Part shown: positions 53,598 to 60,903 of the stretch, in pieces
Position numbering within the stretch: the stretch's first letter is position 1
How the letters are laid out: every line of letters begins with the position of its first letter
DNA from: Herpetosiphon gulosus
GTDB lineage: Bacteria; Chloroflexota; Chloroflexia; Chloroflexales; Herpetosiphonaceae
Reading direction: 5' to 3'
DNA length: 64,000 bases
Assembly (NCBI RefSeq): GCF_039545135.1
Contig: NZ_BAABRU010000008.1
Location: forward strand, 62,001-126,000
Translations under genes and position numbers: made by a program
The notes under the pieces: generated by a model
Database searches by the model: none
What the model was told of the DNA's origin: nothing
What the model saw: the letters and a program-made list of their open reading frames with translations, nothing else

Positions 53598-53603
53598 TAT
53601 AAT
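53598..53603 (+). promoter_or_regulatory. aroK promoter -10 box
   Basis: A consensus TATAAT, 33 nt before the aroK start and just behind the terminator at 53533-53578, suggesting aroK is independently transcribed. Confidence 0.5.
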
Positions 53604-53635
53604 ACAGCCCTCGCTTATGTTTTGGAGATTTGGCA

Positions 53636-54148
53636 ATGGCGCAGCATCGCAATGTGATTTTAATTGGCATGCCTGGCTCGGGCAAAAGTACATTAGGCAT
53701 TTTATTGGCCAAAGCTTTGGTATTTGATTTTATCGATACCGATGTGGTGATTCAAACCCGCCAACATGGCCGCTTGATTGATATTCTCGAACGACTGGGG
53801 GCTGAGCAATTTTGTGCGGTCGAAAATCAATATTGTGCCGAACTAGAGCTTGATCAATATGTGGTAGCGACGGGCGGCAGCGTGATCTATAGCCCCGATG
53901 CTATGGCTAATTTCCAGCGGCTTGGCACAATTGTCTATCTTTCAATTGAATTAGATGAGCTGTTGCCAAGGATTACCGATATGGATTCACGGGGCATTGT
54001 CATGCAGCCAGGCCAAAGTTTTGCCGATTTATATGCCGAGCGCGTGCCACTTTATCAACAATTTGCCAATATTACCGTAGATTGCACTGGCGAAGATCAC
54101 GAACACACCGTCAGCCAAATTATGGCCGCGTTAAACGCCGATAATTAA
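53636..54148 (+). CDS. aroK: Shikimate kinase
   Basis: A 170-residue P-loop kinase that phosphorylates shikimate in aromatic amino acid synthesis. The Walker A motif GMPGSGKSTLG (residues 11-21), FIDTDVVIQ (DTD substrate/Mg site), VVATGGSVIY (the GGG-type loop) and the lid region near residue 115 are present, though the usual R of the GG(G)xxx loop is not obvious. ATG 53636 has GGAG at 8 nt. It overlaps the convergent next gene by 29 nt. Other shikimate pathway genes are not adjacent. Confidence 0.88.
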   Translation: MAQHRNVILIGMPGSGKSTLGILLAKALVFDFIDTDVVIQTRQHGRLIDILERLGAEQFCAVENQYCAELELDQYVVATGGSVIYSPDAMANFQRLGTIVYLSIELDELLPRITDMDSRGIVMQPGQSFADLYAERVPLYQQFANITVDCTGEDHEHTVSQIMAALNADN

Positions 54149-54611
54149 TCTGGCTATGTTCAACCGTAATGGTGCCATCAGCGCCGAAGAACCGCTCGCC
54201 ACTATCTGCTGGGATCGAAAGCAGATCAATTGGGGCTGAACGTTTGATGCTGCTCGTCAGTTCGCCAACCACTTGAGCCAATGGCTCCAAGTTGCTGTCC
54301 CATTTGGCAAACACAAAATGAGTTTGGCGATAGCGCTTGAGCAAGGTTTCCAGTTTATCCATCCCCACATGGCCGGCCTCGCCCCAAACACTTGGTAACC
54401 CTTGGCAATCGAGCGCAATCACATCGGGCTTATAGCGCAGGCCGATTGGGGTTTCAACCCGTGCCTCAGGATAACTGGGCAAATACAAAGCCCAAATTAA
54501 TGCCTTCATGATCACATGTTCACTCGATTCGACTGGGCGTTTAATCATCACCACCTGTGAACCATGGGCCTTAAACGTCCATTTGCGGCGTAGAAATAGC
54601 TCATTGCTCAT
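54120..54611 (-). CDS. Hypothetical protein, PD-(D/E)XK-like pattern
   Basis: A 163-residue protein of unknown function. It has a basic N-terminus (MSNELFLRRKWTFKAHG) and a core with YKPDVIALDCQG, WGEAGHVG and HFVFAKWD. The order PD...E-x-G...K recalls the PD-(D/E)XK nuclease fold or YaeQ-like proteins, but this is a weak resemblance and no catalytic claim is made. It converges with aroK, overlapping by 29 nt. Confidence 0.6.
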   Translation of the reverse strand: MSNELFLRRKWTFKAHGSQVVMIKRPVESSEHVIMKALIWALYLPSYPEARVETPIGLRYKPDVIALDCQGLPSVWGEAGHVGMDKLETLLKRYRQTHFVFAKWDSNLEPLAQVVGELTSSIKRSAPIDLLSIPADSGERFFGADGTITVEHSQINYRRLTRP

Positions 54612-54690
54612 GTTTGCAACTCCACATGCACCAGCACGTACAGCCTATAGTATAACCATTCTACGTTCTGAGAGTATGAAAGGATTAATC

Positions 54691-55002
54691 ATGGATTCGT
54701 TTTTGCCATTTCTGATATTTGTTGGTTTCTTGGGCCTGATTATCGCTTGGCATGTGTTTGAGCATAAACGTTCAGTGCAATTAATTCAGCAATGGGCTGC
54801 TACAAATGGCTATCGAATTATCGCCTTGGAGCAACGTTGGTTGCGGCGTGGCCCGTTCTTCTGGCGTTCTGGTAAGTATCATACAGTATTCTATGTCGAT
54901 GTGATTGATCCACAAGGAATGGCGCGGGCGATCTGGGTGCGTTGCGGTGGCTGGATTAGCGGCCTATTCTCCGATCAACTTGATGTACGCTTTGATGGGT
55001 AA
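54691..55002 (+). CDS. Small membrane protein, first of three tandem paralogues
   Basis: A 103-residue protein with one N-terminal membrane segment (FLPFLIFVGFLGLIIAW) and a cytoplasmic-type domain. Shared with the next two genes are a helix with xxI..WA...GYRI, then an LRRGPFFWRSG motif and a beta-rich tail around VFYVDVIDPQGMARAIWVRC. The function is unknown. ATG 54691 has AAAGGA at 7 nt; an in-frame ATG at 54676 lacks one. It is 50 nt before the second paralogue. Confidence 0.72.
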   Translation: MDSFLPFLIFVGFLGLIIAWHVFEHKRSVQLIQQWAATNGYRIIALEQRWLRRGPFFWRSGKYHTVFYVDVIDPQGMARAIWVRCGGWISGLFSDQLDVRFDG

Positions 55003-55052
55003 CCAACGATCGGGATTAACGTATTGAGAGCAAGTGTAAAGGAAGGATTGTT

Positions 55053-55349
55053 ATGATTGTGTATGTTTTAGCGACGTTGGCTGTGGTGAGTGGGGCATTC
55101 TTGCTTGGGCGGTATCAAATTCTCAAGCGCAACGAACATATTGAAGCCTGGGCGTTGGGCCAGCGCTATCAAATTGTTGAAATAAAGCGACCTTGGCTCA
55201 GTTTAGGGCCATTTCTCTGGCGCACTGGCGAAAACGATCAGGTGTATAAAATTGAATTACGTGATCAAGCAGGCCAGCCGATTGCTGGTTGGCTGCGCTA
55301 CCGTGGCTATTTCTTTGGCAATTATGAAATCGATTTGGAAGTTGAATAA
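55053..55349 (+). CDS. Small membrane protein, second paralogue
   Basis: A 98-residue protein with an N-terminal membrane segment (VYVLATLAVVSGAFLLG), then IEAWALGQRYQIVEIKRPW, the shared LGPFLWRTG motif and VYKIELRDQAGQPIAGWLRY. It is clearly homologous to its neighbours, so the set arose by tandem duplication. It overlaps the third gene by one base (TAATG), so they are cotranslated. The function is unknown. Confidence 0.75.
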   Translation: MIVYVLATLAVVSGAFLLGRYQILKRNEHIEAWALGQRYQIVEIKRPWLSLGPFLWRTGENDQVYKIELRDQAGQPIAGWLRYRGYFFGNYEIDLEVE

Positions 55350-55654
55350 TGCTGTATGTTGTGCCATTTATGCTGGGTTTGATTGCTGTCCTTGGCCTGT
55401 ATTTGAGTATCAAGCAATCGCAGGCAATTAAGCAATTGATCAAGGCTTGGGCTGAAGAACATCAGTATCAAATTATAAGCCAAAGGCGTTGCTATTTGGA
55501 TTTTGGCCCGTTTGATGGCCGCGATCGCCGTCAAAATCAGGTTTTCTTGCTAGATATATTGAATGAACAAGGGGCGCAGCGCCAAGCATGGGTTTGTTGC
55601 TATGCCCCCTACTTTGAAATTGAATATATCGAATGTGAAGCTGTGGTGGTTTAA
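55349..55654 (+). CDS. Small membrane protein, third paralogue
   Basis: A 101-residue protein with an N-terminal membrane segment (LYVVPFMLGLIAVLGLYL), IKAWAEEHQYQIISQRRCY, a diverged FGPFDGRD motif (the tryptophan of the WR pair is lost) and VFLLDILNEQGAQRQAWVCCY. It is the most diverged of the three. It starts within the stop of the second paralogue and overlaps the convergent M28 peptidase gene by 4 nt. Confidence 0.72.
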   Translation: MLYVVPFMLGLIAVLGLYLSIKQSQAIKQLIKAWAEEHQYQIISQRRCYLDFGPFDGRDRRQNQVFLLDILNEQGAQRQAWVCCYAPYFEIEYIECEAVVV

Positions 55655-57084
55655 TGACCCTGATTGGCTCCAACCATCCGCCGGAAAAGGCTGCCAACAA
55701 GGCTAAATGGCTGTGGCTCAGCTACCCCCAATTGGCTGGTGCTGGTCTGATCAATCAGCTTGATCACGCGGGCGAAGGTTTCGATTTGTTGCTGCATCAA
55801 ATCAAAATCGAGTTTATCGATTGCGGCGTTGCTGGGCGTGGCACATAAATAATTGGGCGCTGGAATCAGCGAAATCGTCGGAATATTGGCTTTGTAGAAT
55901 GGCTCGCCCTCGCCAAAATAAATTTCATTGATTGGCATAATTGTGAGCACGCGCTGTTTGGTGCGTTGCAACAATGCGGTGTAGTAGAGTTGCTCTAGCA
56001 TTGGGCTAGTGGTATAGGTCAACTCAATTTCGGGTTGCTGGCTTGGTTGATAATCGCTTAATGCCCGATTATCAAGCCATTCAGTACAGCCCAAATGCTC
56101 CAAGGTCACACCTGCAATCGCCCTCCACTGCTGGCCGTTCCACAATTCGGGGTGCTCGGCCAGCCAAGTGCTGGTAGCTTGGCCATGCTTGCCAAGTTGC
56201 GGCAATTGAAAATGGCCTGTGGCAAAAATAAAAATTAAATTACGTTGATGCTGCTGTTGTTTGAACCAACGCACTAATGCCAATAAACCCAGTGCGCCAT
56301 TTTCCTCAGGCGCGTTCGGCCCATCGGTATGGGTATTAATCAAAATACTTTCGCTAGATGCTTGGCCTGGCAAAACCACATACAAGCTATCAGTTGGACA
56401 TTGTTCGGTAAGCGTCGCTTCGAGGGTGAAACGAATTTGTTGGCCGACTGCCCGGTTGAGTTGTTGGCCAACTGTGTGATTGACCCAAAGTGCTGGACAA
56501 GCTTGATAGCTGGTGGTGAAGGGCAAATATTGGGCATCGGCATTGGCCGCTGAGATTTTCGACCAAATGCAGATTACGCCTTTTACTCCAGCTTGTTTGG
56601 CGGCGGCTAAATTTGGGCCAGTCAGAAACGAGCCAAGCGTTGGGTTTCGCAGCAGTTTGGGCAATTGTTGGGCTTGGGCAAATTTAGTTGGATGCAGAAA
56701 CAGCATGGTTGGTAAGGCCGGAACTGCCACTTCAACCAAGGCAATTTTGCCAGCGGCTTGCTGAAAATTACCAGGGCTTTTGCCACAATCAACCAATTCG
56801 CCGACGATACCCTCAGGCGGCGTACAACCAGAATATGGATAGTAAAAGCTACAGGGAATGTTGGTTTCGTTGTCAGCGCCATCAAGCAGGGCTAAATTCC
56901 AATTTTGGGCCTGCCAACGGGTAAAATAATAACGATCACGCTGAACCTCACAGCCTAAGTTGGTTAATTCTGCTGCCAAAAATTCAATAAAGGCCTGATG
57001 AGCCTCGCTGCCAGTTAGCCGTGGCCCCAATTGCTCAAGATACCGATGCCAGCCGATAAGCTCTTGACTTGTGGTGATCTTCAT
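55651..57084 (-). CDS. M28-family aminopeptidase-like protein
   Basis: A 477-residue protein with the zinc-peptidase pattern of family M28. LINTHTDGPNAPEENGALGLLALVRWF (from about residue 247) gives the first histidine, aspartate and glutamate region. The later NEIYFGEGEPFYKANIPTISLI resembles the last metal-ligand loop. A PA-like inserted domain probably occupies about 85-220. No signal peptide is seen, so it is either cytoplasmic or exported without one. Some ligands differ from the textbook set, so activity is not assured. Start codon overlaps the upstream kinase stop by 4 nt. Confidence 0.75.
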   Translation of the reverse strand: MKITTSQELIGWHRYLEQLGPRLTGSEAHQAFIEFLAAELTNLGCEVQRDRYYFTRWQAQNWNLALLDGADNETNIPCSFYYPYSGCTPPEGIVGELVDCGKSPGNFQQAAGKIALVEVAVPALPTMLFLHPTKFAQAQQLPKLLRNPTLGSFLTGPNLAAAKQAGVKGVICIWSKISAANADAQYLPFTTSYQACPALWVNHTVGQQLNRAVGQQIRFTLEATLTEQCPTDSLYVVLPGQASSESILINTHTDGPNAPEENGALGLLALVRWFKQQQHQRNLIFIFATGHFQLPQLGKHGQATSTWLAEHPELWNGQQWRAIAGVTLEHLGCTEWLDNRALSDYQPSQQPEIELTYTTSPMLEQLYYTALLQRTKQRVLTIMPINEIYFGEGEPFYKANIPTISLIPAPNYLCATPSNAAIDKLDFDLMQQQIETFARVIKLIDQTSTSQLGVAEPQPFSLVGSLFRRMVGANQGH

Positions 57085-58004
57085 TCATCTAGCCTCACTA
57101 CCACAGGATTTTCAATTAACCAGCTTAATTCTGCCACAATTTCACGTTGCCACTGCCAATCGTTGCGCAACTGCGACACAATCAAATCGGTCAAATTCAT
57201 CCGCAGCCAATAGCAGTGCAAACGCTTTTCAAAATTATCAGGAATTAGATCGTGGTGCTGGGCAAATTTGAGCCATGACTGTAAATAGATTTCAGCTTGA
57301 CCATAACAACTTTGCTGGGCAATATCATAAACCCAATCGCCATAGCCAAAATCGGCCCAATCGAGCACCGCCACAATTGTTGGCGGCTGACAGAGCACAT
57401 TATCAAAGCCAAAATCACGATGAATTAAATGCCGTTCAGGGTTGATAGAGCCTAGCAATTGTTCCATTACGCGATAGCCTTGGCGTAACAAAAGCCCAGT
57501 TTGATCGTCGCGCTTAATCCAATCGTGCCAATCAAAATCAAATTTGTAGTTGCCAATATCTAAAACTTCTTCAGCCCATGATTGATAGCGGCCATGGCCT
57601 TGACTGTTGACCGAACCCCATCCAGTGACTGATCCTAGCTTAAGTTGATGCAGTTGATGCAAACTTTTAAAGAGTGCTGGCTGAATCTGCCTGAGTTCTG
57701 CTGCTTCGAGTGAGACAATTGTTTGGCCTGCAACATGCGGGCTAATCGCGTAGGCCCAGCCATCAGCAAATTGACCATGCGCCAGAATTGCTGGAATTGG
57801 CAGCTGTTGGCCCCAATGCTGGTAGGCGTAGACATCCTTTAAGAAATCGTTGTAATACTTGCTAATCCGCACAACATAGTGCTTGGCTTGGCTGCAAAAT
57901 CGATAGGCTTGGGCAAACCAACCTGCCCCGATAAACTCCACTTGGGCCAATTCAAAGCCGGAATTGGCCTCAATCGCTTGAGCTAATGCTGGATCAATCT
58001 GCAT
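57081..58004 (-). CDS. APH-family phosphotransferase
   Basis: A 307-residue protein-kinase-like phosphotransferase of the aminoglycoside phosphotransferase/choline kinase superfamily. The N-lobe has EFIGAGWFAQAYRF and a VVRISK lysine. The catalytic loop is HLIHRDFGFDNVLC (Asp near residue 205) and the metal-binding DFG equivalent is AVLDWADFGYGD. It probably phosphorylates a small alcohol or sugar, not identifiable here. ATG 58004 has GGAG; an upstream TTG adds 11 residues. It is coupled to the M28 gene by a 4-nt overlap. Confidence 0.88.
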   Translation of the reverse strand: MQIDPALAQAIEANSGFELAQVEFIGAGWFAQAYRFCSQAKHYVVRISKYYNDFLKDVYAYQHWGQQLPIPAILAHGQFADGWAYAISPHVAGQTIVSLEAAELRQIQPALFKSLHQLHQLKLGSVTGWGSVNSQGHGRYQSWAEEVLDIGNYKFDFDWHDWIKRDDQTGLLLRQGYRVMEQLLGSINPERHLIHRDFGFDNVLCQPPTIVAVLDWADFGYGDWVYDIAQQSCYGQAEIYLQSWLKFAQHHDLIPDNFEKRLHCYWLRMNLTDLIVSQLRNDWQWQREIVAELSWLIENPVVVRLDE

Positions 58005-58039
58005 CAAACGTTCTCCAATAATTGAGTAGTGCTCCAAAT

Positions 58040-58346
58040 TGATTGTACCCTGATTGATCCACGAAGCGCACGAAGGATTTTTTAGCCACAGATTGACACA
58101 GATGGATTTGATTATTCTGCGATGCCAAATAGCTGAACCATAGCCACTAGACTCGACCTTTCTGCCTTTTACGTTTGCTTTTATCCCTCATCCTTCATCC
58201 TTACTCTCCGCGCCTCTGCGTTAAAACTTAATCTACGAATAGCTATTGTTCTTTGCTCTCTGTTCTTCAGTGCAACTCCTAATTGCGAGGGTGGACTAGC
58301 GATTGATTGTATTGATTGCAGTGAGCCAGCATACTTGAGTGCTAGA
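58040..58346. repeat. Dispersed repeats before the phosphoesterase gene
   Basis: GATCCACGAAGCGCACGAAGG (58055-58075), AGCCACAGATTGACACAGATG (58084-58104, matching 23294-23314), TTCATCCTT units (58187-58201), CCGCGCCTCTGCGTTAAAAC (58208-58227) and TTGTTCTTTGCTCTCTGTTC. No gene is seen until 58347. Confidence 0.8.
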
Positions 58347-59534
58347 ATGATGAAGCCGGTAATATATGTGGAGAGCAGGCTTGTGGTGCGTAAGCTGAGT
58401 TTTTGGGGGCTGAGTATCAGCGTTTGGCTGGCTGGTATGGCGCTGCTGGGCGGCATGTTTGGCTGGAATTTAGCATGGTTCAAAGATTGGCAGTGGCTGG
58501 CCGAGCAAACTGGCTGGCGTTTCTGGCTGAGCCAATGGCTTTTTCGGGCATTGCTCTGTTTGCCCTTAGTGCTTGGTTTGCTGGTATTGCTACATCCCTT
58601 GTGGCTTGGCCGCCGCGTACTTGCTGCAACTAAAGCCGATTTAGTGGTTGCAGCCGCTCCTAATGCCGAAACGTTAAGTCGGCGGCGTTTTATGCTTGAA
58701 GCTGGCTTATTGGGTGGTTTGGTTGGTTATAGCAGTGTGATTGAGCCATTCAACCCTGAAATTGTTGAGCTTGAGTTGCCGATTGCCAATTTGCCTAGCC
58801 GTTTTGAGGGCTTTAAAATTGTGCAATTAAGCGATTTACATGTCTGTGCTTATACTCCCGCCACTGATGTAGCCCGCGCCGTATCATTAATTAACCAGCT
58901 TGATGCTGATATCGTGGCGATCACTGGTGATTTTGTTGATCAGCATGCGAAATTTGCTGATGATGCAACTGTTCCGCTGCGCCAATTGCAAGCCCGCGAA
59001 GGCATTTTTTCGGTGCTCGGCAACCACGATTACTATACTGGCGATATTGATCGTATGATTTGGGCGATTAAACGAGCAGATCTTGGGCTGTTGATCAATC
59101 AGCATACGATTATTCGGCGTGGCGCTGACCGTTTAAATTTGGTGGGCTTAGATGACCCCAAACATGATGATGGTGATGGCTGGAGCCATAGCAGTATTGA
59201 TCCGGCGCGAGCATTTGCCAAGTTACGGGCTAGCGATCCCTGCATCACGCTCTTGCATAACCCGATTTTTGCGCCAAGCGTGGTAAAGGCGTATGGGCCG
59301 CAGCTGATTTTGGCTGGCCATACTCATGGTGGCCAGATTTGGGTTCCAATCTTAACCGAAAGTGTTGTACGTTCGCGTGATCATTTTGTGGCTGGGCGCT
59401 ATCAACTTGCCAATAGCCAAATCTATGTCAATCGTGGATGGGGGTTTACCGGGCCACCGCTGCGTTTTGCTAAGCGTCCCGAAATTAGCGTGGTGCGTTT
59501 AACAAGGGGGCAGGAGTCAGCTCTCAGGGACTAG
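58347..59534 (+). CDS. Membrane-associated metallophosphoesterase
   Basis: A protein of about 395 residues. Two hydrophobic segments (LSFWGLSISVWLAGMALLGG and FRALLCLPLVLGLLVLL) are followed by a twin-arginine-like stretch SRRRFMLEAGLLGGLVG. The catalytic domain (about 155-375) has all calcineurin-type motifs: LSDLHV, TGDFVD, LGNHDYY, and GHTHGGQIW. YkuE/YaeI-like enzymes of this kind act on lipid-linked substrates outside the membrane. The start is uncertain: ATG 58347 or 58350 lack a ribosome site, while GTG 58383 follows GGAG at 9 nt. Confidence 0.88.
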   Translation: MMKPVIYVESRLVVRKLSFWGLSISVWLAGMALLGGMFGWNLAWFKDWQWLAEQTGWRFWLSQWLFRALLCLPLVLGLLVLLHPLWLGRRVLAATKADLVVAAAPNAETLSRRRFMLEAGLLGGLVGYSSVIEPFNPEIVELELPIANLPSRFEGFKIVQLSDLHVCAYTPATDVARAVSLINQLDADIVAITGDFVDQHAKFADDATVPLRQLQAREGIFSVLGNHDYYTGDIDRMIWAIKRADLGLLINQHTIIRRGADRLNLVGLDDPKHDDGDGWSHSSIDPARAFAKLRASDPCITLLHNPIFAPSVVKAYGPQLILAGHTHGGQIWVPILTESVVRSRDHFVAGRYQLANSQIYVNRGWGFTGPPLRFAKRPEISVVRLTRGQESALRD

Positions 59535-59709
59535 AGGGCTATGAAAAGCACGAAGTTAAGTTTTTCGCCACAGATGAGCATAGATTGCTATTATCATCGT
59601 GCTATCCCCAAGCGACTTGTGATATTCCCACTGTGTGGCTTCATCCCTGAATCCTGACCCCTAGCCCCTACTGACCCTCTGCGTTCAATGCCGCTCCCTG
59701 CTCCCTCGA
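59535..59709. repeat. Dispersed repeat remnants
   Basis: AAAGCACGAAG, GCCACAGATGAGCATAG, TGAATCCTGACCCCTAGCCCC (59647-59667) and GACCCTCTGCGTTCAATG units between convergent genes. No gene is seen. Confidence 0.65.
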
Positions 59710-60756
59710 TTAAATAATTTCAAGCACTTGCTGCTCGATCACCTCGCCAATTAGCCAAAGTGGATCGCCAGCTTGGGCAAAACGCTGTTCGAGGGCATTG
59801 GCATGCTCGGCTACAACTGCAATTAACAAGCCGCCCGAGGTTTGGGGATCGTATAACAAGGCTTGATGGGCTGGATCAGCTGTTTCTGCATAATTAACTG
59901 GCATTTGTTGCTCGACATAAGCGCGATTGGTATGCAACCCACCGGGCATAATTCCGGCTTGGGCGTAGCGATAGGCTCCTGGCAACAATGGTAAGGCCCG
60001 ACTATTGATCTGTAGCCCAACCCCACTATTACGAGCCAACTCCAAGCCATGGCCCAACAAGCCAAATCCTGTAATATCGGTGGCGCTGCGAATTGTGCCA
60101 AGTGCCGCGATATGCTCGGCTGCTTGGCGATTGAGTTTGAGCATGCTCTCGATTGCTGCTGCTAAATCTGCTGGCTCGCCAACTTGGCGCTTGCTGGCGG
60201 TGCTAATCACGCCTGTGCCGAGCGCTTTGGTAAGGTATAACTGATCGCCCGCTTGGGCTTGGGCTTTGCGGGTAATTAAGGCTGGATCGATTAAACCAGT
60301 CACGCATAAGCCATATTTTGGCTCATTATCAATGATCGTATGGCCGCCAGCTAATACGGCTCCGGCTTCGGCAACTTTATCTGCACCGCCCTGCATAATT
60401 GCTTGAATAATCGCTGGATCTAAATCGCGTGGGAATCCGGCAATCGCCAAAGCCAAAATCGGCTTGCCACCCATGGCATAGACATCGCTTAGCGCATTGG
60501 CAGCGGCAATCGCCCCAAAACTATAGGGATCATCAACAATCGGCGGAAAGAAATCCACCGTTTGCACCAACGCTTGCTCTTGGTTAAGTTGATAGACCGC
60601 TGCATCATCGCTGACATCGAGGCCAACTAAAAGCTGCGGGCTGCTGGGTAAACGCAAGCTACTAATTAAATTGCTGAGAGCACCTGCCCCCATTTTGGCG
60701 GCTCAGCCAGCGCAAGAAGCTAGCTCAGTCAGCCGAATTTGTTCACGATCAGCCAT
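59710..60756 (-). CDS. selD: Selenophosphate synthetase, itself a selenoprotein
   Basis: Makes selenophosphate from selenide and ATP. A conventional reading begins at ATG 60693, but the conserved N-terminus continues upstream through an in-frame TGA (60705-60703). From ATG 60756 the reading is MADREQIRLTELASCAG-Sec-AAKMGAG, in which Sec occupies the active-site position held by Cys or Sec in the family and the lysine of AAK is catalytic. The full length would be 348 residues, normal for SelD. Later motifs are LDVSDDAAVYQL, DVYAMGGKP and LAGGHTIID. The organism must therefore have SelA, SelB and tRNA-Sec. The RNA after the TGA can fold (GAGC/GCTC), as a bacterial SECIS needs. Confidence 0.92.
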
Positions 60757-60839
60757 GAGTATGCTCACTAAATTACATAGAAATTAAAGAATTTTAGCAA
60801 TATCAGCCGTTTAACATTATACACATATTAAGAATCGCG

Positions 60840-60845
60840 TATAAT
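60840..60845 (+). promoter_or_regulatory. Promoter -10 box of the choice-of-anchor gene
   Basis: A consensus TATAAT 58 nt before the start, divergent from selD. No clear -35 box is visible. Confidence 0.45.
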
Positions 60846-60903
60846 AGGGCATCTCCAAAGGCGGCCCCTGTTTTTTCCGATGGTCCTACAGTGAGGTTCT
60901 GGC

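Noticed and set aside
59710-60693. selD starting at ATG 60693 as a short Cys-less protein
   Set aside because: It would lack the catalytic Sec/Cys and part of the active-site loop, while the upstream codons through TGA match the family exactly.
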